64,000 bases of DNA from Cylindrotheca closterium. Its lineage: Eukaryota > Bacillariophyta > Bacillariophyceae > Bacillariales > Bacillariaceae. Position numbers and translations under genes: made by a program. Below, piece after piece: positions 52,772 through 63,885 of this stretch. Position 1 is the first letter of the stretch. Each line of letters opens with the position of its first letter. Location of the stretch: positions 224,811 through 288,810 of the forward strand of contig CAKOGP040001113.1 of NCBI GenBank assembly GCA_933822405.4. Reading direction: 5' to 3'. The notes under the pieces were generated by a model. That model was not told where the DNA came from, did not search any database, and saw nothing but the letters and a program-made list of their open reading frames with translations.

Positions 52772-53750
52772 TTGTTGTTCGAACTTCCTCGATGTGTTCG
52801 GTTTAGTTCGCTACTCTACCGTATTATAACTGGCCGTGATCCGAAACTCCTGTTATCCACCATAGCTGCTCGTTGGCAGCGAGAAGGATTCATTTCATCA
52901 TCGCCATCCACCAAAGCAACCTTGTTTTTTCTACGAGGCTGTAGAGGTATCATATTTTCATCGTGGGGGAGTTCTTTGGGCAAGAAGTGGAGATATTGTA
53001 TCGTCGATGTCATCCGCAAAGAAACTTTGGTTGGCACATTAAGCTGTCCCACGGGAGGTGGTAAAACCCTTGTTATACAAGGATTTGCTACTCGCTGCCA
53101 CTGCCGTGGTGGCAGTCTAATCATCACATCATACATCGTGTTGACAGCCTTGTTCATGTTTCGAGACGTCATGGATTCTCCTGATTTCGATGGTGTCAAT
53201 ATTGATATCCTCATGAAGAGGGAGGATTCTATGTCAACATTGAGAAAATCCCTCCTGCAGGCAATCTTTGACGTTCCTTCTGCCAGACAAAAAGGATACA
53301 TCATCTTTTCCTCTCCACACACACTCTCGGAACCCTACAGTGGGGTCAGCTGTTTGCTCTGATTGCGAAAAAACGAAATTAGAGGCCCATTGTCAACGAT
53401 GAGATTCATTTGACTACACAACAAGGTCATACTTTTCGAAACAAGGACTACAAGTACATTGGAGATAACTTTTCGAGTCATGCCTTCGGCTTTCTACTAG
53501 TAGGCCAGAAGTGTTGCTAGTGTCAGCAATTCTCCGCAAGACTACTATAGTGGAAGTGCTAGAGTTGTTCAAACCCCACGCGTTATTTGACAAAGTTGTT
53601 CAAACCCCACACATTATTTGACTCACCAGTGTATGGCCACTTCTATGGAAACGACCCGCCCATGCAAGCCCGTGGAACTAAAGTATCCACCAAGCAGATC
53701 AAAACATTGCTTTTAACAATGAGATCATGAGCAAACCACATAGCAAAAAT
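52772..53750 (+). pseudogene. Superfamily 2 helicase relic
   Basis: A 196-codon frame (52772-53362) contains TLSCPTGGGKTLVIQGFA (Walker A) and a following segment like motif Ia. After a frameshift and a stop the next frame gives PIVNDEIHL (DExH Walker B) and TFR, then VLLVSAILRKTTIVEVLELF, and the sequence decays by 53750. Motif order fits RecQ/DEAD-type helicases. No complete ORF remains. It lies exactly between the two copies of the SDR gene block. Confidence 0.65.
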
Positions 53751-53904
53751 TTTGTCTACAAAATAAAAATCACGAGTCCCCGGCCTTCAGGTTCGTGCTT
53801 ACGGTGTAGCCTCCCGCGATACGACTAAAAGAATGGATACTTCTGTTCCAAGTATTCAAGATAGTGTGACACCATTCGAAAAACAAGGAGCAATACCAAA
53901 AGAA

Positions 53905-54085
53905 AAAGAGAAAACGCAGACCACTAGGTCCATCATACATCGATTCCCCTTCCTCTCCAAAGTCCAAGAAAAAGCGCAAGCGCAGACGCTTACATCCAGG
54001 AGACATGGAATCTCTAGGAAGAGACTCTGCATCGATGTGGTGCAAGTGGCGAAGCATATAGATGCAAATGTTAGAGTGACGGTTG
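53905..54085 (+). pseudogene. Second fragment of the LRR C-terminus
   Basis: SPKSKKKRKRR followed by a tail matching 51565-51660. It shows that the duplicated block includes LRR-gene debris together with the SDR gene. Confidence 0.6.
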
Positions 54086-54116
54086 CAATAATGGATGGGG
54101 GGTAGTAGAATATCAT

Positions 54117-55040
54117 TTACATTATTGCTCCCAAACTATAATCACAGTTCTTTCCTTCCAAAGAATCCAACAAAGCAGAAAAGTCTGTATCTACCTTCTC
54201 GCCGTCGTCCTCTTTGGGAGCAGCCCGCAAATCAAACGAACGGCCAACATAAGCATCTCGATTCTTGACTGCCTCCAACATGACACGAGCAACGTCCTCG
54301 CGCGGAACAGTGCGAGAGTCGGTTCCGGTGGTGCCATCGTCGTCAACTCCCGCTACTAATCTTCGTTCTCCGCGAGGTTCATTGACCAAACCTCCTGGAT
54401 GGACAATGGTGTAGACCAACCTTTCTTGTTCCATGAGATAGACTTCGGTCTTGCGCTTCCACTTGACAATGTTGCCTCCAGAGAAGCTACCATCTTCATT
54501 CTGGATACGTCCCAAATTGTTAAGTGGATGGTTTGGATCGGTCCCTCCCATGGTGGAACACACTACCACATGAGTTCCATCCGGACAAGCATCTATTTGA
54601 TTCTTTTGTCCCTCCCAATCGACAACTTCAGGATCCCCATTGGGAAATCCAAAGACGGGTCGACCAGTTTCTTCGTTCGTTTCTCCTGTTGGAGCAGGCT
54701 TCGCCGAAGTGCAAATGCAAAAGGCAGCCACGTTGTCACTATATTGATCGACAACCTTTTGGATGGCTTCTCTGTCGGTCACATCGGCGACTTGAATGCA
54801 GGAAGGATCTGGAATCCCACCAGCATCCAACAAGGCTTGCTTGGAGGTCTCGCTTCTCACGATTCCAATAGCTTGATAATCTGGTTCCTCCAAGCATTGG
54901 CGAAAAAGGGATTGTCCAGTTTGACCACCAGCACCGCTGATGAAGACCACCTTTTTGGACATGGCCAAGGATTCGGCAAAGGATAGAAGCAGTACTAGAA
55001 AGGAGGAAAGAAGGAGAGCTGAGCCTCTAGCTGTCGTCAT
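54117..55040 (-). CDS. NAD(P)-binding SDR/NmrA-like protein, copy 2 (intact, with signal peptide)
   Basis: 307 residues, ATG at 55040. Residues 1-26 (SALLLSSFLVLLLSFAESLA) form a signal peptide, so entry to the secretory pathway or ER is expected. The Rossmann motif FISGAGGQTGQSLF begins just after it. STMGGTDPNHPLNNLGRIQN and YTIVHPGGL are the SDR-like central and YxxxHPGG regions. Substrate unknown. The C-terminus (DTDFSALLDSLEGKNCDYSL) is complete, unlike copy 1. A perfect CRE lies 126 bp upstream. Confidence 0.78.
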   Translation of the reverse strand: MTTARGSALLLSSFLVLLLSFAESLAMSKKVVFISGAGGQTGQSLFRQCLEEPDYQAIGIVRSETSKQALLDAGGIPDPSCIQVADVTDREAIQKVVDQYSDNVAAFCICTSAKPAPTGETNEETGRPVFGFPNGDPEVVDWEGQKNQIDACPDGTHVVVCSTMGGTDPNHPLNNLGRIQNEDGSFSGGNIVKWKRKTEVYLMEQERLVYTIVHPGGLVNEPRGERRLVAGVDDDGTTGTDSRTVPREDVARVMLEAVKNRDAYVGRSFDLRAAPKEDDGEKVDTDFSALLDSLEGKNCDYSLGAIM

Positions 55041-56063
55041 GGATAGATATAGTAGTTCTGCGCTGGAGTGTCTCGGAAATGCAGGAACTCGATGTTTTAT
55101 ATTATGGATCTATGGTATTGTTGCCGCAATAACACATCATCTATATCTGTACCAACCCAGACGGATGACGTCACAGAAAAAAGAAACATTCACATTGGAT
55201 CGGATGACGGCGGACGGAAAGACTCTGCCTGTCACTCGCACGATTGTTTCAAGATGATGTTTGATAATTCTGATTCATTCATTCTGTTGCTTTGGCAAGA
55301 GCATCGCTTGAGAGTACTATCTCTGGTTCGGTTAACGGGGTCTACTGGCTGTGTATATTAAAAAGAGGTGATTTGGTAAACAGTAAGTATTGTGCTTCTG
55401 GTGAATGAATGAAATGAACGATGCAAAGGAGTTCATGTAGTAGGTACTATTCCAAGACGAAGGTGGAATGAATGAGAATTTAGCATCTTCAGAGGCAGTC
55501 GTGAGATTGATTCATTCTAGATTCCTGCGATACTGCACAGTCGCTACGGTAGGACTCTAATGAGACTGATCATGGGATCAGTTGTGGAAACAATGCACGG
55601 AACGGTCAGCTGTCGGTTCTCGTGCGTCAGATTCCAGGTACCGCTCGTGGGTCGGAAGAATGTCAGTTTTGGCGGCATCCCTAAACAAGAATAGATGGGA
55701 TCTGTCCGTCATTCGTACGATACACGACCTACTGCGAGCCCTCCGATTTTTTTTCCCATTTCTCCAATAGTTGAGTGAGGTGTCGAATTCACTATGCCCA
55801 ACACGTCGACTGACATCAGCATTTTACTTAATGGTAAAGTGAAAAAAGCAGCTGCACGAAACGGAGCTTAAGTCGTCATTGGCCAGCCAGGTCGCACCAA
55901 ATATTGCAAATTCCTGTCGGTCAGCGACCCTGCAATATTTTCCTCAGACTTTCCGTCGGTATCTTTCCCACAGTTCACGGTTTGGTAGTTGTTGCTTCCA
56001 TTCATTACCTTAAACTTCAATTTCAGACCTTTAACACTCTCTCGTTCATCACCACAAAGCAAG
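55041..56063. other. Divergent promoter region
   Basis: About 1 kb between the SDR gene (leftward) and the bZIP gene (rightward). Apart from the CRE at 55166-55173, no gene or repeat is recognised. Confidence 0.45.
55166..55173. promoter_or_regulatory. Perfect CRE palindrome TGACGTCA
   Basis: Lies 126 bp before the start of the intact SDR copy. bZIP proteins bind this site, and CRE-type TGACGT elements are known in CO2/cAMP-responsive diatom promoters. No equivalent is seen upstream of the truncated copy at 52531. Confidence 0.4.
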
Positions 56064-57408
56064 ATGGCCACCCTCGCACTTTCCTCTTCCAGAAACAATA
56101 ATGGTTCTTCCTCAACAAAAAGGCACCAGCCAGTCCAGATTCTGCCAAGGCAAGCGACCACCCCTGCGGTCTCGCATGCCCCATTGTTGTCTTCCTACCC
56201 AGCCTCCGACTTTGTCTTTCCTGAAAACGTCTTTGACTTTGAGGAGGAATTCATAGATGTCGATGAGCTGCTCATGGACTTGGGCATGGATCCTCCTCCT
56301 GCCTCCTCCTCCTCTAATTATGATGGAATGACCTCTAGTAATCAGCATGATGACTATGAGTATCATGATTATGATCATCAAGCAGAAGAGCAGGCTTTGC
56401 TGCCTCCCTTCCTCACTAATACTTCTTCCGATTGGCCTCCAGTGGAAGCATCCGCAGCATCAGAACGCTCCAAGGCCTACAACCACAGTTTTGGAGGAGT
56501 GGTTCGAACTGTCTCGTTGGACCAAGTTTCCGCCATTACCGGATCAGTTCCCAACCCGATGAGAAACATTCCACCGGACGAACCTCCATCCAAGAAGCAA
56601 AAGATTGTCTACAATCCTTTGCTACCATACCCCGCTACATCTGCTGTTGCTGCAGCTGATGCTGCTGCAGCTGCTGCTACTTCCATCAAAAGAACAACAA
56701 CATCCAAACCCCATACTGCTACAAGGAACATCATCACACCCACCAAGAAAATCACACCCACCACCACCAACAAGGTTACCATTGCCAAATCATCTTCCAT
56801 TCCAAGTCTACTCCCATCCAGCTATTTTTCCTCCACCACTCAAATCAACAAGCCTAGTACTAGTACTATTCCAAGTACGAGTAGAGCTCCCGCAATGGAA
56901 CTTCCTCAAGCTCTAACAATTTCCAATGAACGCAAGCGTAAGATGTCTCGTAAGGAGGCTGAACTCAACTTGTCCATGGATGAATTGGAAGAACGAAGGT
57001 ATGTTTTCAAATATTTATATATTTGTCAATCAGTAAATTGACAATTCTCGATTTCCGATTCTGACATTCTTTTTTTTCCTTCCTTCCATCAAATGTAGAG
57101 AACGCAACCGAAGCCATGCCAAAAAGAGTCGCCAACGCAAAAAGGCCATTACCGAATTGTTGCAAGAGTCGGTCCAATCCCTCCAACAGGCCAACCAAAT
57201 TTTGAGACAAGGCTTGAACCAAGAAATGGGCGAGCACTATGCCGAACAAGTCTTGGAATCTCAAAAGGAACTCGAAAAGCAATCCTTCTTGGAAATGTTG
57301 AAAAATCCCGCCAATCGCGTTGTCGATGCATCAGGGTTGGCCTTTTTCAAGAAGCTTCAGAAGCGAGTCCCCAAGGACAATGAAGAGGATGGTGACTGCA
57401 GCAACTAA
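56064..57408 (+). CDS. bZIP transcription factor
   Basis: CDS is join(56064..56998, 57099..57408), 414 residues. The 100-bp intron (GTATGT...GTAG) interrupts the basic region exactly and restores EERRERNRSHAKKSRQRKK. The bZIP runs from about residue 305: Asn-x-x-(H)Ala-x-x-Ser-Arg contacts, then a leucine-zipper-like helix (LLQESVQSLQQANQILRQGL). The long N-terminus has an acidic segment (FDFEEEFIDVDELLMDLG), a likely activation domain, a possible nuclear signal (PSKKQKI) and an alanine run. The ATG at 56064 was chosen over in-frame upstream codons that look like leader. Confidence 0.88.
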
Positions 57409-57923
57409 AGCAAGTCAAGTCAAGTCAATCACCTCATCTGTCAGCAACCATGCCGACTCTTGGCATCCAGGAGTATTGGAATGCTACCTACTAATACTAC
57501 TACTACCAACAACAACAAAAATCATCAACAACAAGAGGAGAAAGAAAAAAATATCCATGTTTCCGTACCAAATCAACTTTTTTCATCCACCCGCTAAGCT
57601 ACATCTATTATTACCATTTTAAAAAATTAAAAATAACTACTATTATATTATAATATTTATAATATATTATACTCCTAAATAGTACCTCTGAGGCCAAGAG
57701 CTTTTGATGATGATGATTTCATTTGGCACATTGCATAACATACATACCTGCGGTATATTGGTGATGTGAGGTGGCAATCTCAATTGTCAGTCCAATGGAA
57801 AAGGAAAGTGATTGATTGATTGATTGGTTGATTGGTTTGCCTTCGGGTTGACGCCCGGTGACAGGTATTGACACCCGAAATGACCGGTCTTTTTGTTTAA
57901 AGGATGTGCATTGACCTCAAAGG
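57409..57923. other. 3' region with AT-rich and microsatellite sequence
   Basis: 515 bp. Very AT-rich at 57610-57680, and a GATT tetranucleotide run at about 57809-57835 just before the tandem array. No gene seen. Confidence 0.5.
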
Positions 57924-60900
57924 ATAATCGTAAAACCTTGATGCCTTAAAATTAATTGTGTTGATGTGAAAACATCCAAGCAAACTATCGCTCAACGTAC
58001 GCATAACGCGCACGTACAAATCGCTAGTGTTGTCGGCTTCAGTCAGCGAGCCAACCAGTCTCAGGTATGTCTGCCTGGCCTTAAAACACTTGGACCATGA
58101 AACGTCTGAGCGCCACGAAAATCCCATACTGAATCCTGCAGGAGTTCTGTACGTGGGTTTTGTACCGGCCTTTCTGGATTGCAAACATCCAGTAAAGGTT
58201 TGGGAAATTTGAGTTTTCGTGCAAGGCTTTTGCTTTGCCCATTCCATGTAGATAACAAGTCTTTTAGAATAGTTATTTCCTGTAGAGATGATTATTTCCT
58301 ATTAGGCGGATCGGAGATCGCTATGGACGGTGCCTCTGCATGATGGGTCGCATGCTGGCACGGCTGGTTGGCAATCATGGCTTGATGGGCCACAACGTTG
58401 TCAATCGGTTTGGACGAAGACAAGCAGTCTGATGTCCGCCAGAACCGATTTCCAACTTTATCTACATGTTGAAATTGCTCTCTTGGAGACCATTCATTGG
58501 AAACTCCTTGATGGAAGCAGTTCGACACGTCCGATCGGACAGACGGACAAATGTCCGTTTGGTCCGTTTTATTCGGGGGATTCCTATGAGTCGGTTTTGC
58601 AGGGAATCCGAAAACATGGAATTGTTTTAAGGCAACAAGAATAATCGTAAAACCTTGATGCCTAAAAATTAATTGTGTTGATGTGAAAACATCCAAGCAA
58701 ACTATCGCTCAACGTACGCATAACGCGCACGTACAAATCGCTAGTGTTGTCGGCTTCAGTCAGCGAGCCAACCAGTCTCAGGTATGTCTGCCTGGCCTTA
58801 AAACACTTGGACCATGAAACGTCTGAGCGCCACGAAAATCCCATACTGAATCCTGCAGGAGTTCTGTACGTGGGTTTTGTACCGGCCTTTCTGGATTGCA
58901 AACATCCAGTAAAGGTTTGGGAAATTTGAGTTTTCGTGCAAGGCTTTTGCTTTGCCCATTCCATGTAGATAACAAGTCTTTTAGAATAGTTATTTCCTGT
59001 AGAGATGATTATTTCCTATTAGGCGGATCGGAGATCGCTATGGACGGTGCCTCTGCATGATGGGTCGCATGCTGGCACGGCTGGTTGGCAATCATGGCTT
59101 GATGGGCCACAACGTTGTCAATCGGTTTGGACGAAGACAAGCAGTCTGATGTCCGCCAGAACCGATTTCCAACTTTATCTACATGTTGAAATTGCTCTCT
59201 TGGAGACCATTCATTGGAAACTCCTTGATGGAAGCAGTTCGACACGTCCGATCGGACAGACGGACAAATGTCCGTTTGGTCCGTTTTATTCGGGGGATTC
59301 CTATGAGTCGGTTTTGCAGGGAATCCGAAAACATGGAATTGTTTTAAGGCAACAAGAATAATCGTAAAACCTTGATGCCTAAAAATTAATTGTGTTGATG
59401 TGAAAACATCCAAGCAAACTATCGCTCAACGTACGCATAACGCGCACGTACAAATCGCTAGTGTTGTCGGCTTCAGTCAGCGAGCCAACCAGTCTCAGGT
59501 ATGTCTGCCTGGCCTTAAAACACTTGGACCATGAAACGTCTGAGCGCCACGAAAATCCCATACTGAATCCTGCAGGAGTTCTGTACGTGGGTTTTGTACC
59601 GGCCTTTCTGGATTGCAAACATCCAGTAAAGGTTTGGGAAATTTGAGTTTTCGTGCAAGGCTTTTGCTTTGCCCATTCCATGTAGATAACAAGTCTTTTA
59701 GAATAGTTATTTCCTGTAGAGATGATTATTTCCTATTAGGCGGATCGGAGATCGCTATGGACGGTGCCTCTGCATGATGGGTCGCATGCTGGCACGGCTG
59801 GTTGGCAATCATGGCTTGATGGGCCACAACGTTGTCAATCGGTTTGGACGAAGACAAGCAGTCTGATGTCCGCCAGAACCGATTTCCAACTTTATCTACA
59901 TGTTGAAATTGCTCTCTTGGAGACCATTCATTGGAAACTCCTTGATGGAAGCAGTTCGACACGTCCGATCGGACAGACGGACAAATGTCCGTTTGGTCCG
60001 TTTTATTCGGGGGATTCCTATGAGTCGGTTTTGCAGGGAATCCGAAAACATGGAATTGTTTTAAGGCAACAAGAATAATCGTAAAACCTTGATGCCTAAA
60101 AATTAATTGTGTTGATGTGAAAACATCCAAGCAAACTATCGCTCAACGTACGCATAACGCGCACGTACAAATCGCTAGTGTTGTCGGCTTCAGTCAGCGA
60201 GCCAACCAGTCTCAGGTATGTCTGCCTGGCCTTAAAACACTTGGACCATGAAACGTCTGAGCGCCACGAAAATCCCATACTGAATCCTGCAGGAGTTCTG
60301 TACGTGGGTTTTGTACCGGCCTTTCTGGATTGCAAACATCCAGTAAAGGTTTGGGAAATTTGAGTTTTCGTGCAAGGCTTTTGCTTTGCCCATTCCATGT
60401 AGATAACAAGTCTTTTAGAATAGTTATTTCCTGTAGAGATGATTATTTCCTATTAGGCGGATCGGAGATCGCTATGGACGGTGCCTCTGCATGATGGGTC
60501 GCATGCTGGCACGGCTGGTTGGCAATCATGGCTTGATGGGCCACAACGTTGTCAATCGGTTTGGACGAAGACAAGCAGTCTGATGTCCGCCAGAACCGAT
60601 TTCCAACTTTATCTACATGTTGAAATTGCTCTCTTGGAGACCATTCATTGGAAACTCCTTGATGGAAGCAGTTCGACACGTCCGATCGGACAGACGGACA
60701 AATGTCCGTTTGGTCCGTTTTATTCGGGGGATTCCTATGAGTCGGTTTTGCAGGGAATCCGAAAACATGGAATTGTTTTAAGGCAACAAGAATAATCGTA
60801 AAACCTTGATGCCTAAAAATTAATTGTGTTGATGTGAAAACATCCAAGCAAACTATCGCTCAACGTACGCATAACGCGCACGTACAAATCGCTAGTGTTG

Positions 60901-60956
60901 TCGGCTTCAGTCAGCGAGCCAACCAGTCTCAGGTATGTCTGCCTGGCCTTAAAACA
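57924..60956. repeat. 717-bp tandem repeat, 4.2 copies
   Basis: Unit starts at 57924, 58641, 59358, 60075 and 60792 (partial, ~165 bp). Copies look identical apart from one or two bases in the first. Each contains a hyphenated palindrome around CGGACAAATGTCCG. It also holds a 134-codon frame without family features on the minus strand, and a smaller one on the plus strand. Open frames in identical repeats are weak evidence of coding, so no gene is called. Could be satellite-like DNA or a repeated non-coding transcript. Confidence 0.93.
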
Positions 60957-61281
60957 TTTTTACCACTTCCCGATACTGTCTGTCCCTCATCCACGTATGA
61001 AACAGAAATTCTCATTCTGGCAGTCCCGATTGATGAATCATAGGAATTTGGAATCTTGTGAGAGCCATGGAAATCCAGATTGGAGAAGATCCCAAATTCT
61101 CATTCCACCTTGGGAAGCAATTTACCACCGCATGAAAAATCCTTTGGCCATCATTGATTTCAACTTTTACATTGGTTGGAAGTATAAAATAATTACTGTT
61201 TGCACTACTGCACTCTGCACTGTTGACTAAAGCACCTATAACGAGAACAAAAAGAGAAGGCTACAAAGAAATAACAACACA
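60957..61281. other. Upstream region of aspartate kinase
   Basis: 325 bp from the end of the tandem array to the start codon. An A-rich leader precedes the ATG. No gene seen. Confidence 0.45.
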
Positions 61282-63228
61282 ATGAAACTGATATTCCCAG
61301 CCACCACCACCACAGCGCTTCTTTGCTACCTTTTGCCGCTTTCATTGGCATTTCAGCTACCACCACAGGTTGCCAAGCCGTCGTCATGCGTTTCCCCAAC
61401 GTCGCTTTATTTGGCGGATGAAATCAAGGAATACCGAAGAGGATTGAGCAAGATTGATAACAAGAACAGCAATAAGGCAAGTGAATGGAAAATGAATAGA
61501 TCGATCGCTCCTCAATCAATCCATCAATCTTCCTGAAAGCCAGTTGGCGGTCATTATGACACTGATGATGATGATGGACGATGATGGATGATGGATGATG
61601 ATGATAGACAATGATGCTTCAGCACCAACAACAAGTCAATGAAATCAGACGATCTCACACAATCTTCTCTTCATACTCCCTATCGTCTATTGCAATATAC
61701 ATGTATATATAGGAATCGACCATCAGTTGTGTCTTCAAGTTTGGTGGTTCCTCCTTGGCCGATGCCAGTCGGATTGATTACGTTGCCAATCTCATCAAGG
61801 ATCAAATTGCTGCTGGAAGCCAACCAAGAGCTGTCGTTTGTTCGGCCATGGGCAAGACTACCAATAATTTGTTGTCGGCAGGAGAATTTGCATTAGGTAC
61901 GTCGTTGCTTTTTGTAACAAGAAAATTGTTTTTCCTATATATGCTGGTTTTGAATGAATGATTGTACCTAAGCATATTATACTTTTCCAACCATCATCAC
62001 AATCATCATCACAATCATCATCATCATCATATTCATAGAGGGCAAAGTCAATGTCGAAGCGATTCGCACATTGCACAGCAATACCATGGACACATTTGGA
62101 TATCCCAATTCTACCCGCGATGACGTCAATGCGTTGCTGAACGAATGCGAACAAATGTTGACGGGCGTCAAAATGATTCAAGAATTGTCCCCCAAATCCT
62201 TGGATCAATTGGTGAGTTATGGCGAACGATGTTCGGTCCGCATCATGGCGCAACGATTGAATCAACTCGGTGTTCCAGCCCAAGCCTTTGATGCTTGGGA
62301 TGTCGGCATTTTTACGGATTCTCAATTTGGGGATGCCAAACTCAAACCGGATTACGAAGAGACCATTCGCAAGGCATTTTCGAGGATTGACAACAATGTG
62401 GTGGCCGTGGTGACTGGATTTATTGGACATGACGACTCTGGCAGGATTACTACCTTGGGACGCGGAGGATCGGACTTGACGGCGACGGCTTTGGGAGCTG
62501 CCTTGGGATTGGACGAAATTCAAGTATGGAAGGACGTCGATGGAATCTTGAGTACGGATCCCCGATTGGTTCCCCAGGCGATCCCCTTGGATCAAGTCAG
62601 TTTTGAAGAGGCGAGTGAATTGGCGTATTTTGGTGCCCAAGTGTTGCATCCCATTGCCATGCAACCGGCCATGAAGTGCGACGTCCCAGTCCGTGTCAAG
62701 AACTCGTACAATCCTTCGGCCGTGGGAACCATTATCAAGCAAGAAAAGTCAAGCGCTAGTCGATTGGTCACGGCCATTACCTTTAAGCGTGGGATCACGG
62801 TTCTAGATATCTGTTCCACTCAAATGTTGGGTGCCTATGGTTTTTTGGCTCGCGTCTTTGCCGAATTCGAAAAGCACAAGTTGTCGGTCGATGTCTTGGC
62901 CAGTTCCGAAGTTTCTGTCTCGTTGACGTTGGATAAGAAGCAAGATACGTCGGAGATTAATCAATTGATTTCGGACCTGGCAGATTGTTCGGAAATTTCT
63001 CGCAAGGACGACATGAGTATTTTGACATTGATTACCGATATAAACAAGTCATCGGAAGTCTTGGCCACGGCCTTTCGAGTATTCGCCGAACAGGGTATCA
63101 TGGTGGAGATGATGTCCCAGGGAGCATCCAAGGTGAATATTTCCTTTATCATCAAGTCATCCAAGCTGGAAGATGCGGTCAAGCATCTGCATGCATGCTT
63201 TTTTGAAGAAAACTGTATTGCCGCATAG
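61282..63228 (+). CDS. Aspartate kinase (monofunctional), plastid-targeted
   Basis: CDS is join(61282..61476, 61713..61896, 62039..63228), 522 residues. The enzyme phosphorylates L-aspartate, the first step to Lys, Thr and Met. Exon 1 gives a signal peptide and LAFQLP, an A|F plastid-import junction. Exon 2 gives the kinase start FKFGGSSLADASRID. Exon 3 has GFIGHDDSGRITTLGRGGSD, EIQVWKDVDGILSTDPR and QVLHPIAM. Two C-terminal ACT domains (from about residue 370) probably bind a feedback amino acid. Intron 1 is AAG|GCAAGT...TATAG|GAA, a GC-AG intron that alone keeps the frame; intron 2 is GTACGT...ATAG. Both introns carry GAT/ATC microsatellites. Confidence 0.92.
61477..61712 (+). other. GC-AG intron of the aspartate kinase gene
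   Basis: Donor AAG|GCAAGT fits the stronger consensus expected when GC replaces GT, and acceptor ATATATAG restores phase 0. The GT a few bases on (CAA|GTGAAT) gives a phase that fits none of the plausible acceptors. Confidence 0.6.
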
Positions 63229-63528
63229 ATCTTGTTGTTGGTGTGTTTGGGTGTTGGCTGGGAAGCAGCAGTACGATACTGCTGGTGAATATCCAATGTG
63301 TGTATGTGTGTGTGTTTTTTTGCTCGGATGTAAATAAAATGAAGCTGGGACTTCCTATGTACGGGAAACAATAGATTTAGAAGCTTCTTTTTTCACGCTA
63401 TTGTCGTGGTTACAGTATAGTACAGTATTGAAATGTCATTTCAATCAATCACTCTTTGTTCCAGCAATACGCAAGATGCAACCATGCATTCGATTGTCAA
63501 CGAATGGTGTTGGTAGCAACAGTCTCGT
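63229..63528. other. Convergent intergenic region
   Basis: 300 bp with a TG microsatellite (63298-63318). 3' ends of the aspartate kinase and the coiled-coil membrane gene meet here. Confidence 0.4.
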
Positions 63529-63885
63529 CTATACTAAACCGAGTCTCTTTGCTCGGCCAGTCATGTTTCCCCACATCATCTGCCAAGCCAATGCTACCTC
63601 GATTTCCAAAACTTCGTTCTTAGTTCTTAATGAATTGTTTTTGTCGTGCAAAGCCTTGTTCTCGGCCTTGAGCCTATTGTTTTCAGTCAAAATGGATCCC
63701 TGTAAATCAATCACAAAGCCAATCAAAAGAACAGCAACAATGAATTTCATGGCCACGGATTTGAATGCAATGCGATGATGTTTCGTGTCGTTCTTGGTGT
63801 TCTCCTTGTCCTCATTCTTCGTAGTACTATGATCATTGCTGGCGGAGGAATCAATAATGTTCATGCTGGAAACGTGATGTGACAT
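63529..63885 (-). CDS. Small single-pass membrane protein with coiled coil
   Basis: 118 residues from the ATG at 63885; the frame continues upstream without an ATG. A polar Asn/Asp/Lys-rich head is followed by a transmembrane helix (FIVAVLLIGFVIDL) and a heptad-like helix (LTENNRLKAENKALHDKNNS, then LRTKNEVLEIEVALAW). No known family. A further upstream exon beyond 63933 cannot be excluded. The remaining ~115 bp to the window end show nothing. Confidence 0.5.
   Translation of the reverse strand: MSHHVSSMNIIDSSASNDHSTTKNEDKENTKNDTKHHRIAFKSVAMKFIVAVLLIGFVIDLQGSILTENNRLKAENKALHDKNNSLRTKNEVLEIEVALAWQMMWGNMTGRAKRLGLV

Noticed and set aside
54399..54986. 195-codon plus-strand ORF opposite the SDR gene, and its counterpart at 51854-52543
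   Set aside because: Mirror frames of the SDR coding strand; the Rossmann motif is on the minus strand.
58292..60847. Four identical 134-codon ORFs in the tandem array as genes
   Set aside because: Identity of all copies gives no evidence of coding constraint, and no domain, signal peptide or start context supports them.
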